A stretch of DNA of 64,000 nucleotides from Guyanagaster necrorhizus (lineage: Eukaryota; Basidiomycota; Agaricomycetes; Agaricales; Physalacriaceae): NCBI RefSeq assembly GCF_019112545.1, contig NW_025064907.1:186001-250000 (forward strand), given 5' to 3'. The notes under the pieces were generated by a model. It did no database searches. It was not told the origin of the DNA and saw only the letters and a program-made list of their open reading frames with translations. Positions within the stretch are counted from its first letter, which is position 1. Every line of letters starts with the position of its first letter. Both the position numbers and the translations under genes were made by a program. Positions 13,101 to 23,767 of the stretch are shown in pieces.

Positions 13101-13240
13101 CTCTGCTGGATCATCGATAGAGGTATCAAGGCTCTTCTTCCTCCTGAAGGCTTTCCAAAGGTGAGTTGCTATGCCTGGTTTCTGGTATGAGTTGGCCTTG
13201 CAGCTAGAAGGATGCTTGGATGGAGGCAGAAATGTCATGG
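10176..13240 (-). pseudogene. Element A gag remnant with overlapping upstream frame
   Basis: Reading on the minus strand: an N-terminal part at 13238-12400 in several frames; an open frame of 309 codons at 12359-11430 including the acidic stretch EEDSRDEGNEEDSEGP; the retrotransposon Gag domain at about 11126-10570 (GVSDNIDWFLVDCKQYFEVY, then MLNDKFIDPAVQEVHKQKIK); and a CCHC knuckle, CFNCGQKGHMAKDC, at about 10300-10350. A second frame over 12462-12130 is also open and resembles the acidic upstream frame of element D (ALHQFL...HQFLDPGF). Gag ends near 10176, and pol follows in another frame. Decayed by stops and frame changes. Confidence 0.78.
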
Positions 13241-13262
13241 AAAGGTAAGTCTGAAGTCATGT

Positions 13263-15091
13263 TAAAGAGGATCTGAGCATGCACAAGATGAAAACAGATA
13301 CAGCAGAGCATTATCCACTGTCCACACTTACACCAATACACACACAAAACTCTTAGTTTGTGGGAGGATTATAATGTGATAAAAGTAGCAATCAACAAAT
13401 ATAATTGTCTTCTTCAATGAGATCACAGTGTGTGAACAGTAATAGCATGCTTACAACAGTCCAAGACCTTTCTAAGTCTCAAAGGTTTTTGTTTTATCAA
13501 AACAAGAGGTGGCAACTGGTGTTGCTGGGCCTTAAGGCAAAGAGTACCACAGTTCAATACAATACATCAAAACACTCTCTCAAAACTCTCAAATAGTTCC
13601 AAGCACAGCTCAGATCAACTCAAATCCCTAACACACACATAATACACAACTCAAAGCTTTGCACTCTAAGCAAAAACCAATCACAAACATATCCACAAGT
13701 GACCCAAAAGCACAGATCTCTGTTCACAAGTTTCCAAACCAATCATAGACCCACAGGATTCAAACCTATATGATCCAGAGACACAAACACAATAAAACCC
13801 CATCTGACAGACCAAAGAGTTTGAACCTCTGCCAATCTGTGGAAATAACACAAAAGCACACACTAATCAAGCCAAAAGGTTTGAACCTCTGCCACCTGTA
13901 GTGCTGCATGTCACAAATATCTCAAAAACTCAAGATGATGCCCCTCAGACACTGCTCTCTTATTCTCAGGTTAGAGTGCAATCCAAAACCTCTTATCAAA
14001 CTGGGCTTAAGTCCTTCATGAGCTTTGATGCCTTGCTTAGTTCTCACAGCTCTCTCAAGGATATTCAATAATAAGTTTATTCTCTCACCTGAAGTTACAA
14101 ACACAAGCCCAGAGCTAGAGTGCAAGGCTTTCTGTGCCCAATACACCACAACTGTGGAGGTCGGAAACTTGTTTCTCCAGTCATATAATATCATATTTAA
14201 ATACTCTACTATAGTACTTACTAATACAATCCTACTATAGTATCCTCAAAGTATGGGACTCTGTGCCAGATCCTGTGGGTATTATTCATGCATATATCAC
14301 AGTCACCATGCTTATTCTCTTCCAGGTGATGACTGTGCCCACTGTTTCTTCACTAGCTGATATCAGCTAGCTGACCTCACCAGGTCTGCTCACTTTCTTA
14401 TTTCCCTGGTGACATCTCTGACAGTGGTAAACTGTTCCAGACCCCCAGAGTTATTTCTTATGCCAGGAGCCAGCCACAATGGCTATGTTCTGCTTCCCTA
14501 TGTCCAACCAGTCATTCTATCTGACTCACCAAAGATGCCATTTCTTGGTATGATGCAGAGTCCCTCGCTGGGTTATGCATGCTAAAGCACCATATGTATG
14601 TGCACAAGGCTCAGGGCAGTATCCATGCTATTCATTCCTGGAGTAATATTTCTCTACTTGTTAGCTTGTTGTCATCAGACTATTTCTTTGTTCAGTACCT
14701 ATTTACTCAGATACCTTTCTTTGAGTCTCAGTTCTCTGTTCTAAAGCATGTCCCATCAGTGCATCAATAGCTGTGTATCTTTAATCAATGTGATCAGACT
14801 TGCTGATCATATTTTGATTGTAGTCTTTTTATTTTTAGCATGCCCTCTCATAATAGTATTGGTGCATTTAGGGCCAAGTGCTGGAACCTCACATGCAGCC
14901 TAATCCCTCTGGTATTAGTCTGTTACTAGGCCATACACTCTGCTTATTGTTACTTCAGTTTATCATTATGATAGCTAGGTTTCTGTGTGCTTTAGTCCTA
15001 TTTTCTGTTACATGCTTACTGGCCTGGAAAGCAGTCTATGTATTTGCAATTTTCGCAATTTTACATGTCTGAACATAGAGAGGGCATATCA
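13263..15091. mobile_element. Element C copy 2, inserted upstream of element A gag
   Basis: An 1829-bp copy of the block at 5140-6940. It is flanked by atgt at 13259-13262 and 15092-15095, a different 4-bp duplication, so this is an independent insertion and not a segmental copy. Its first base pair reads TA where copy 1 has TG (a transition). It carries an extra partial repeat near 13830-13900, where the segment tttgaacctctgcca occurs twice. The first 533 bp match copy 1 exactly by eye, and the remainder diverges. Confidence 0.85.
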
Positions 15092-15095
15092 ATGT

Positions 15096-15329
15096 TCCAG
15101 AGGATAGTATGGATCTGTTGAAATACTTGATAATGTCTGACTATCCAAGTGGTTACTGATTGTCATCTGTAGCAAAGGATGATGATGGCTAGAAGCCCTA
15201 GTAGCATTCCAACAACAGAAGCTATCAGTTCAAAGAAGTTGTGGTTAAGATCAGTGGTGGTGGCTGGAGGCATTCAGTTTCTCAGCACAATTGGGCTTAA
15301 GAAAGGGAAGATGATAGCTTCGAGCTAAT
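15096..15329 (-). other. Element A leader and primer-binding site
   Basis: This is the non-coding leader between the 5' LTR of A and its gag. On the minus strand the first bases after the LTR (complement of 15317-15329) read attagctcgaagct. This is the proposed self-priming site, complementary to the LTR segment agcttcgagctaa. The rest contains no gene. Confidence 0.7.
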
Positions 15330-15590
15330 TGTTAGGCTCAAGCCACATGTGATCAACTAGCACATGATAAACTAATGTGGCTTTGCATTCGAGCCTTCCA
15401 TTAGAGTCCACTTTTATATACTATTGTTGACTCTCTGTGCTTCAAGACTTTGTGTGACTAGCTCAAGAGTAGAATGAGATGGAATAAACTCTAGCTTGAA
15501 GCTGGGTTGCTCCAGCAAGAGTGAGCCTCTTAAATACTACACAAGTCCTGTGCTAAATATAATACTACTAATTGTGTATTGCTGGATCCT
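15330..15590 (-). repeat. Element A 5' LTR, left part
   Basis: The first 261 bp of the 469-bp LTR of A are interrupted by element B. The remainder resumes at 23551 after the 5-bp target duplication. Confidence 0.9.
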
Positions 15591-16034
15591 TGTTAGGCCC
15601 AGATGTCACATGGACAGATACACGTGATAAACAGGTGTTCCTTTGCACTTCAAGGAATCACCCGAGTCCACTTGTTTGTATATCCGTGGGTGTGACACAA
15701 GGTCAGACATTGACTCGAGGTAGAATGGTGTGTATAAACTTTAGCTCGAAGCTGGGGTTATCCAGCGAGAGCTGTAGTGCTTAAATACTGTATGGATGTT
15801 TTTAATAATATCGCTACCTATTGTGCATGTCTGTGTCTATGATGCCCATTGTCCTTGAGCATCATTACTGTACATAAAAGGGACTTTTGTATGTCGTTAT
15901 CCTTGGCTGTCAAGATGTTCCGACAGGGGAGTTGTTGTGCTGACAAAGCTCTCTCACCATCTTGTGCCCTATGACTAAGCATAAATAGGGGTAAAGATAA
16001 TGAAAAAAAGGTGAAAAAGGGGAAAATCATAACA
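15591..16034 (-). repeat. Element B 3' LTR (444 bp)
   Basis: It starts tgttaggcccagatg and ends aatcataaca. Compared with its partner at 23102-23545 the visible differences are transitions, for example gatgtcacatgg against gacatcacgtgg. The self-priming segment is intact here. Confidence 0.93.
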
Positions 16035-16045
16035 TTACCCCCCTC

Positions 16046-19000
16046 TTAAGACCATCATCCTGATGGCTCAGTTAAGGGATAATTCATAGTCATGTATGGC
16101 ATCGTCTGCATTCACATATTTCTCATTTATCCATTGGTTTGACTCTGGCCCATAACCCTTCCAACTGACGAGATAGTCGACTGTTGTGGTCATGCCACCA
16201 CCACGGGCTTTGACCTTTCAGAGTTTATAGTTTAATACTTGATTGATTTCATAATGTTCTTCATTGTCGATCAAGTCCGAGGGTGGTGGTGGTGGCTGTT
16301 CTTGATTAGGGAAGGCCGGAAAGACATATGGGGTTAGAAGGGATTCGTTGAATATGTCGTGGACCTTCTATGAAGGCGGTAGCCATAGTTTATAGGCGGC
16401 TTCTCCGACTTTTGCCAGTATGAGGAAGGGACCTGTGTGTTTGTCAGCAAGTTTTCGTTTTGGCCGGAGAAGATGGAGGTTAGTTGTGTCAAGCCAGACT
16501 TTGTTGTTAACTCGGTATACGTGTGTGGGGCAGCAGTGTTTGTCATAATGCTTTTTCATGGTCAATGCTGCCTTTTCGAGTGTGTTTTTTGTTTCAACAT
16601 GGATTTTCTCCATAGTCGTGGTGAAGTTTGTTGATGTGGGGGTCATCGTTTTGTGATGAGTTGCTTGGGCGATGTGCAGATGTCTTCCATAGTTAATGAA
16701 GAAGGGTGTCTGCCCTGTGGCAGAATGTATCCTATTATTGTGTTGAAAGGCGGTGAGCGCCAGCCATTCAACCCAGTCATCCTGTCGGTAGTTGATAAAT
16801 AGTCGAAGGTATTTTTCAACTTCTTGGTTTGCATGCTCAGTCTGGCCATCAGTTTGTGGGTGATAAGCAGTTGATGCGTTTCATGTGATGTGCAGTAATT
16901 TGTATAGGTCGTCAAGAAACTTTGAAACAAATTGTGGTCTGCGATCAGAGATGACCACCTGGGGCATCCCATACTTGGCATATACTTCGTCCTGCAGAAT
17001 CTTGGCCCACCCTTCTGAGGTTAATTCCATCAAGCATGCGATCAGAATGATCGCTTTAGAGAATCAGTCTACTATGACAAGAATAGCGTCATAGTCATTG
17101 CAGTCCAGTAGTCTGGTGATCATATCCACAGAAATGTGGGTCCATGGTTGTGATAGTATTTCATTTGGGTGTAGTGGGGCTGCTTGAGGCTGTGTAGATG
17201 CTTTCTCTCTCTGGCATGTTTCGCAGGCTTTGACGTATGATGTGATGTCATTGCTGAGTTTAGGCCACCAGTAGTTTCATAGGATGAGTTCTTTTGTCTT
17301 GGCGATGCCAGAGTATCCTGCTATGGCATGATCATGGCATGTCACAATGATTTCCCCATGTAGACTGTGAACTCATGGGATGTAGATCCTTCCATCATAT
17401 TGGATCATTCCTTCCTTCTTTGTCATTCCTCATTCATGATTGAGCAAAGTGGCGATCCTCTGATCCCATTGATGTACATCCCAGGTCGCACTTTTGATTC
17501 GCTCGTGAATTTCTTCCTCTGTCGGCATTATCAATGCCTGAAAATGTTCAGGGCACAAAATTATAACCCCTGCATTATCATTTCCCCCTTGATCGTGATC
17601 TGCATGACAAGAGAGGAGGTTGGCCTTTTTGTTGGCAACCCTGGCTTTATGATGAAGGGTGTATTGATATTGGGCGAGTTTGGTAACCCATCGGACTTGG
17701 CGATGATTCAGCTTCTGTGGTTGCTGGAAGTATCTGAGGTTTTGGTGATCCATCCAGATTTCGAAGATGTCGACAGCCCCAATCAAATAGTGTCGCTATT
17801 CTTCTAAGGTGAGCATTATGGCGAGTAACTCCTTGTCATAGATTTCATAGTTTCTTTCTGTCACGGTTAGTGCTTTGGAGAGGAAAGCGACTGGATGCTA
17901 TTTCCCGTTCTGTTCCTGGGACAACATGGCACCTATGGCCCCATTGCTTGAATCAGCCTCTACTCAGAATTTCCCTTCCTGGGATGGTATGGCAAGGACT
18001 ACATCCTCTGCTAATCGCTGTTTTAAGTCTTCAAAGGCAAGTTGTTGAGGGTTTCCCCATCCCCATGGGGCATTGCCGGTGAGCTGCGTCATGGGGTGAA
18101 TGATTTTGCTATAGTCGCAGATGAACCATCTGTAGAAATTGGTGAAGCCAAGGAAGGATTGCAGCTCCTTCTTTTTGGTTGGCGTCAGCCAGTCCATAAC
18201 TCCCACCACCTTTGTTGGGTCCATCCGAATGCTCTCTTCACTGATGATTACCCCAAGATATTCAGTTTCTAGTACCTCAAACTCACACTTCTCCGCTTTG
18301 AGAAATAATTTGTGCTTCCTCATGAGAGAGAGTACCTGTTGGACCAGGTCACGATGTTCCTCTCTTGTCTTAAACATGATGAGAATGTCATCCAGGTAAA
18401 TGGTAACCTTCCCAGTGGCGATGAGGTTTTTAAAGATGTTGTTCATCATCCACTGGAAGGTGGCCAGGGAATTGGTTAAACCAAAGAACATTACTGTTGG
18501 TTCGAACAGTCCTCGGTTGGTCCTGAATGCTGCCTTCCATTCATCTCCTTCTCTGATTCGAACATTGTTGTACCCCCAACGGACGTCGAGCTTAGTGTAA
18601 TATTTGGCCTCTCGAAGCTTGTCCATCAACTCCGAGATCAAAGACAATGGATATCAGTTCTTGATGGTCATCTCATTTAGTTTGCGGTAGTCCTGGATGG
18701 GTCAGAGTTTGCTGTCTTTCTTTTTTATGAAGAAGAAGGGGGAAGCTATGGGGGATTTTGACAGTCGGATTCTTCCAGAGGACAGGTTCTCTTCGAGGAA
18801 CTTGTCGAGTTCCTGCTGCTCCTGGTTGCCAAGGGGGTAGGTTTTACAGTCCAGGTTTGCATTGGCATTGGGGATCAGCTCAATTGCATGATCCCAAGGC
18901 CTTGGGTACAGGAGTTCATTGAAACTCTCTTTCTTGAAGAGGTCTCAATAGTCATGTGCCCACTCTGGTACCATCTCCTTGAACGTTCTCTCCTCCCTTC

Positions 19001-19954
19001 CTTTGTTGGTCTTGGCTGCCAGATTGTTAGCATGATGTATTGCCCAAATGTGGATCTCCTTCTGCAAGTCGACCACTAGGATGGTTTCACCATCCTCCAT
19101 TTCCTCATCCCACCTGTCTTCCGGGTCTTCGTCGGGTAATTCATATGGAATTTTCCAACATCAGCATCGTGCAAATATAAGTCGTCCGGTCTTCCAATTA
19201 ATGAGTGGATTATGCCAGATGAGCCAGTCATGCCCTAGGAATAGTTCTTTGGTTCTGAGATCCATTACAGCCAGATTGATCCTCTCAGAGTGGTCTCCGA
19301 TGGTTAGTCGGAGTTCGACAAACTCCGTGATCGATCCAGCTTGATTCTTTGTTCTGTCGGCATTGTACACTGGTATGGGCATGGCGGTGGATCTGGTGGG
19401 GAGTTGGTGCTGGCGAACAAAGGTTCAATTGATGGAGCTGCCGGTACACCCACTGTCAATCAGGGCGGTGACCGAGTGTACTGCCCGGTTGGTTAGAGTT
19501 TTGATCTGAGCTTTGGTCATCAGGTCCCTGCCAGGGGTTTTAGCTCGTCTGACAAACTTCTGTGGATCTTTTAGCTTGTCCAACCATTCTAGGGCTTGGC
19601 TCCATTCAGCATTTTGTAATTCATTCACAGCTTTGGTGGTGACTTCCCCTGTCCTGGTCCGATGTATCCATCCACACAGGACGGTCTTTGCCATGTTTTT
19701 GTCTACTGTTTCTTTGATGGCCCTCCATGTCCATTCGGTTTCGAATAGTTTGAGCTAGGTTTTGGGGCTCTCTGCCCCTGTTCGGCCCATAGGCTTTTGA
19801 GTTTTTCCTTGTGACTCATTAGGGTGTGCATTGATCATCTGTGGTATATTCGAATGCATGTTTACTGGCATAACTACAGAGGTATCATAAGTTTGTACAA
19901 CGGTTGGGGCCTGCACACCATAAAGTCCTTTGGCCGATCCAGTGAAGTCGCTCA
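16046..19954 (-). pseudogene. Element B pol (protease-RT-RNase H-integrase-chromodomain), inactivated
   Basis: Minus-strand domains: protease with TALIDSGCTGSSIN at about 19440-19480; spacer with LFLGHDWLIWHNPLINWK at about 19170-19250; RT at 18900-17964, including YLDDILIM at about 18370-18400 and LGFTNFYRWF; RNase H with WMDHQNLRYF and NKKANLLS to about 17600; integrase HHCC and catalytic core at about 17400-16650; integrase C-terminal part at 16646-16368 (DNTNLHL-type region, KLADKHTGPF); and a chromodomain remnant near 16100-16200, followed by the hairpin and polypurine tract (16035-16069). Stops and frame changes split it, so it cannot give one polyprotein. Pol lies in a different frame from gag, which ends at 19952. 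Confidence 0.86.
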
Positions 19955-22837
19955 CTGGTCGGCCCCATCTTTTACCTCCTCGACCTTTGTCTCCTTTCCT
20001 AGTTCCTCATCTTCTTTCTGCAACTTGGCGATTTGTGCTCAGATATCTTCACGGGTTCGTTTCTTCTTCGGGCAGTCCTTAGCCATGTGACCCTTCAACC
20101 CGCAGTTGAAACATTTGCCTTTTTTCTTCATCCGATCGATGTCCATCAGCTTCCTGGTGCCAGTGTATGTTGTTCCGGTCCCAGTCTTCTGGCTGCTATA
20201 GGTCGATGCTGTAGGAGTCCCTGATGATTTTCTGGCAGTTTGCTCTGACTTGTTTGGGGTTGGTGGTGTTGGTTTCTTGCCATAGTCCTGCAAGGTCAAA
20301 GCTTCTGCTTTCTGCCTTTGTCGCTCCTTGTACATCTCAATGATCCTCTCCTTCCATTCATCGTATCTGACTGGCATCAGTATTTTGATGCCCATCACAG
20401 AGATCATTGTGAGATATGAGGAAGGGACTCCTCGCTTGAGAGCCTCGACCATTCGACCATTCGCCCATTGTTGGTGACATCCTCCCGTATTCCTGCCAGC
20501 TTGGCAAGCCTTTCCAGCTCGTCGAAGTAGTCCATTGCTGCTTTGTCTCCCATCTTGTACTCCTTGATCTTTTGTTTATGTACTTCCTGCACTGCCAGAT
20601 CAATGAATTTATCATTTAACATGCGCTTGAAGACCAGCCATGAGGGGTAATGATAGTGTTCCCTTGTGGTCGATCAAAAGTTAGAGGAGATCAAGATCCA
20701 CCACATTTTAGCCTTCTCTTCGAGGTAGGAGATGGCAAACGTGACTTTGTTCATATTGGTTCCCAGATATCTGATGTAGACTTCGAAGTACTGTTTGCAG
20801 TCTACTAGGAATCGGTCTATGTCATCGGAGGCCTCCTTGAAGGGTCGAGGCTTTTGAAGGAGATCCGGATAGCACTGGAGGACGTTGGCATTGTTTGGGA
20901 GGGCACCCATCAAAAGGTGGCTGGTTCCATTCCACCGAAGGTCCTGGAAATGAGTGTAGGGAATAGTCGTTGGTGACTGGGCTTCCTTTTGGTTCTTCGA
21001 TGCATACAATGACCCCATCCCGAACTGTGAATCCCAGACGGATGACCTCAGGGTTGTCTTGTACAGGTTTCTTCCTCTTTCCGCTTGGCCCTGCTTGATC
21101 CGGCGGAGGCTGCCCTCCCAGCAATTGGCTCCCTTTTCGTACTCAGGGATTATAGTATTCCACCCTTGGCTGTGCTCAGGCACAAGCAAGGCGAGCAGCT
21201 GTAGTACAGGAGGACTGATCTGAGTTTGAAATCATGCTTCAGGCCAAAGAGATGTAGTGCGTGGCTCTTTGTTGCATGACAGGGGGGGTCCTCGGCATTG
21301 GTTGGAGTGTAGGGGCAGCTAGGTATGCCGCAGGCTGGGCAATGGGATATTCAGGGTGTCAGCTGGTATACTGCCAAGTGGCATAATCTGTTGCCATCCA
21401 CCTTAGGACTTCTGTTCATTTATCAGTTTCTGAACGTAAATATAATTGTCCAATTTGCGATGCTAGCCAGGTAGCATCGCGCCATAAGAAATTTACTCCC
21501 TGCTGATAATACCCCTGGTATTCTCACTCCCTTTCTTCCCTCACCAGTTTGCGTACTTCTTCTTCATCCGTTTCTTCTTGCGAATCATATGGCGGGCCTT
21601 GGAGTGGATCACTTTCCTCAGTTTCCTCTTTGTCCTCATCCTTGTCTTCCTCGATGAGGAGAGAACTGACGGGTGGGTCGTAGAAACTCCCTGCAGCCTC
21701 TTGCAGTATTGTCGCTTCACTCCCTTGGCTGGGTGCTCAGTCCAGCGACTGGGGGTCCCTCATAGATGGAGGGAGGTTGGATCCCGATGCTGGGTCGACA
21801 CCTATTTCCTCCTGTCGCTCGCTCCATCTCCACTCACTTGCGATAGAGGTGGACGTTGTTTCTGTAGTCGTTGTGAATAAGCTGCCCAACAACCTGACTT
21901 TCAAGGAATCCCCTGAGAGCTCAGGCAGGGATGTGAGCATTCTCAGAGACTTGTAGCCCGTAATGTCTGAGAACAGACTCGTTGCTTCCGAATGCTGAGT
22001 CAGCACTGGGGGTGTGAGAGGAGGGGGGATACTTGGGGGTTGGGGGTCTCGGGTGTCATCTGGTTCAGGTGCCATCTGCCCAATGCTTGGGGAATCCGCT
22101 GCTTGGAGTACTGGGCTCTCTGAAGAGGAGGGTTGGGGTGCGGTTACCTTGTACGGATGCGAGGACACTGGTGATCTCAGGGCATAGCCCATACCAGTTG
22201 CCTTTGTTGATTGCTGCGACCCGGGCCCTTTCAATCTCCTGCTGCTCATTCTGGTGCTGCTCATCATACTGCATGGCCTCCCTCCTTTGCCGCTCTTCTG
22301 ACTCATGACGTACTGGCTGTGGCTCATCCCACCTCCTTTGCTCCTCCTGTCGAACAGCATCATCGTAGTTGAAAGGGATGGTGAAGTCCCAAGTCGGGAA
22401 GTACCAGTGAACTGTTTCTTCCCATACTCGTCGTCACTGTTCTTCGTCACTTGGAGGGGGTCCCCCCACCCTCGAGCTGTTTCAGATGGCAGGACGGAGG
22501 CTGTGAGACTGGCGGCTAGGAGTTCGGGGGCTGGGTCAGCGAGCCATCTGAGGGGCATCAAGAGAGTCCCTGGCATGGTCAGCAATCCCAGGGGCTCAGG
22601 GGGTGGAATCAGGGGAGGGCAATTGTCAGAAGAAGTCCTCTGGGAGGTCTTCATCCTCATGGTTGGGGGGCAGTCCTGGTATGAATATACTGTGCCCTCC
22701 TGGGATACTATTGTCTGTGTTTCTGAGTCAGGGGGAACGTTGTCCTTCCACTTCTTCCTCACCATTCCCCTGATGCGTGCTGCTAGGCCCGGCTTCTGGG
22801 GGCTGGTAGATCGTTCATCAGGATTCTGGGATGTCAT
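19952..22837 (-). pseudogene. Element B gag region: 366-codon N-terminal frame, Gag domain, CCHC knuckle
   Basis: The first frame (22837-21737, minus) is open for 366 codons and begins MTSQNPDERSTSPQKPG. Within it a second frame (22274-22065 and upstream) also codes a plausible charged segment, QYDEQHQNEQQEIERARVAA. Downstream come LGGQPPPDQAG near 21120, the Gag domain (ASDDIDRFLVDCKQYFEVY about 20830-20770, VQEVHKQKIKEYKMGDKAAM about 20590-20530) and the knuckle CFNCGLKGHMAKDC at about 20070-20115. A frame break lies near 20930. A perfect 9-bp inverted repeat sits at 21457-21480. The gag stop is the TGA at 19952-19954. Confidence 0.78.
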
Positions 22838-23101
22838 GTAGAGAGAGGTCAGGGGTTACATTCCATAAGATTTTACGGATACATAAAAATTCATTATAGT
22901 GTCTAAGAGCCCACGTGGTGATAGAATGGCATCTCTGGCACAGCTGGATGATCACCAAGAGTCCTATCAGTGTTCTGATGATAGAGGAGAGGAGTTTGAA
23001 GAACTCGTAGTCAAAGTTCAGATCGGTAGAGGTTGTGAGGGGCATTCAGTCTCTCAGCACAATTGGGCCTGAGAGAGGAAAGCTAGCAGCTTCGAGCTAA
23101 T
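22838..23101 (-). promoter_or_regulatory. Element B leader with self-priming site
   Basis: Non-coding leader. Bases 23087-23100 (cagcttcgagctaa on +) are the primer-binding site. The LTR carries its exact 14-nt reverse complement, ttagctcgaagctg, at 23252-23265. In sense orientation the transcript start would lie about 35 bp downstream of the TATA-like tatttaag of the LTR. Confidence 0.75.
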
Positions 23102-23545
23102 TGTTAGGCCCAGACATCACGTGGACAGATACACATGATAAACAGGTGTTCCTTTGCACTTTGAGGAATCACCTGAGTCCACTTGTTTGTATATCCATGG
23201 GTGTGACACAAGGTCAGATGTTGACTCAAGGTAGAATGGTGTGTATAAACTTTAGCTCGAAGCTGGGGTTATCCAGCGAGAGCTGTAGTGCTTAAATACT
23301 GTATGGATGTTTCTAATAATATCGCTACCTATTGTGCATGTCTGTGTCCATGGTGCCTGTTGTCCTTGAGCATCGTTACTGTACATAAAAGGGACTTTTG
23401 TATGTCATTATCCTTGGCTGTCAAGATGTCCCAATGGGGGAGTTGTTGTGCTGACAAAGCTCTCTCACCATCTTGTGCCCTATGACTAAGCATAAATAGG
23501 GGTAAAGATAATGAAAAAAGGGTGAAAAAGGGGAAAATTGTAACA
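23102..23545 (-). repeat. Element B 5' LTR (444 bp)
   Basis: It starts tgttaggcccagac and ends aaattgtaaca, the same length as 15591-16034. The repeat gtcct follows. Confidence 0.93.
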
Positions 23546-23550
23546 GTCCT

Positions 23551-23758
23551 TTGTGCTCATTGTCCTTGAGCATTATTACCACACATAAAAGAATGGTTGT
23601 GCATTGTCAAGCAACACTGTTGTGTCAAAAGACAATGACTGACTCAGCTGTTTGTGATGATCTAAGCCTTGTCTCATGGTCTTAAGTGCCTGTGTTTTAG
23701 CACTCTGACTAAGCATAAATAGAAATTAATCATGAAAGAAAATGGAAAAATTGTAACA
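23551..23758 (-). repeat. Element A 5' LTR, right part
   Basis: This is the continuation of the LTR begun at 15330-15590, matching the second half of 3982-4450. It ends taaca at 23758, followed by the cttac duplication and the last four bases of the copia LTR. Confidence 0.9.
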
Positions 23759-23767
23759 CTTACAACA

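Larger units (their letters stand above)
15591..23545 (-). mobile_element. Chromovirus B (Ty3) inserted into the 5' LTR of A
   Basis: A complete 7955-bp element with two 444-bp LTRs, flanked by atcct (15586-15590) and gtcct (23546-23550), a 5-bp target duplication with one transition. Minus-strand order is 5' LTR 23102-23545, primer-binding site, gag, pol with chromodomain, hairpin and polypurine tract, 3' LTR 15591-16034. It is younger than A because it interrupts A. It is less decayed (YLDD is intact) but has stops and frame changes throughout. Confidence 0.93.
3982..23758 (-). mobile_element. Chromovirus A (Ty3 LTR retrotransposon) inserted in the copia 3' LTR
   Basis: Both ends carry the TGTTA...TAACA LTR, and it is flanked by a perfect 5-bp duplication cttac (3977-3981 and 23759-23763). 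Read on the minus strand, the order is 5' LTR (broken by B), leader, gag, pol with chromodomain, hairpin and polypurine tract, 3' LTR. After subtracting B and two C elements with their duplications, A is about 8.18 kb. It is heavily mutated: many stops, and the RT active site reads YLDN instead of YLDD. It belongs with B, D, E and F in one family and is closest to B in gag. Confidence 0.9.
675..23767 (+). mobile_element. Ty1/copia LTR retrotransposon, host of the nested insertions
   Basis: The element begins TGTTGG at 675 and ends CAACA at 23767, after the long insert 3982-23763 (element A plus one copy of its target duplication). Without the insert it is about 3.3 kb, short for a copia element because the integrase region is missing. 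The two LTRs are both 208 bp once the insert is removed. The flanks are cacca on the left and cactg on the right, so any target-site duplication is imperfect. Domain order gag, protease remnant, RT, RNase H identifies it as Ty1/copia rather than Ty3. It is the oldest layer of this nest, since everything else sits inside its 3' LTR. Confidence 0.88.

Noticed and set aside
22305..22841. 178-codon plus-strand ORF
   Set aside because: It lies opposite the 366-codon gag frame of element B, has no motif and follows from that frame's composition.
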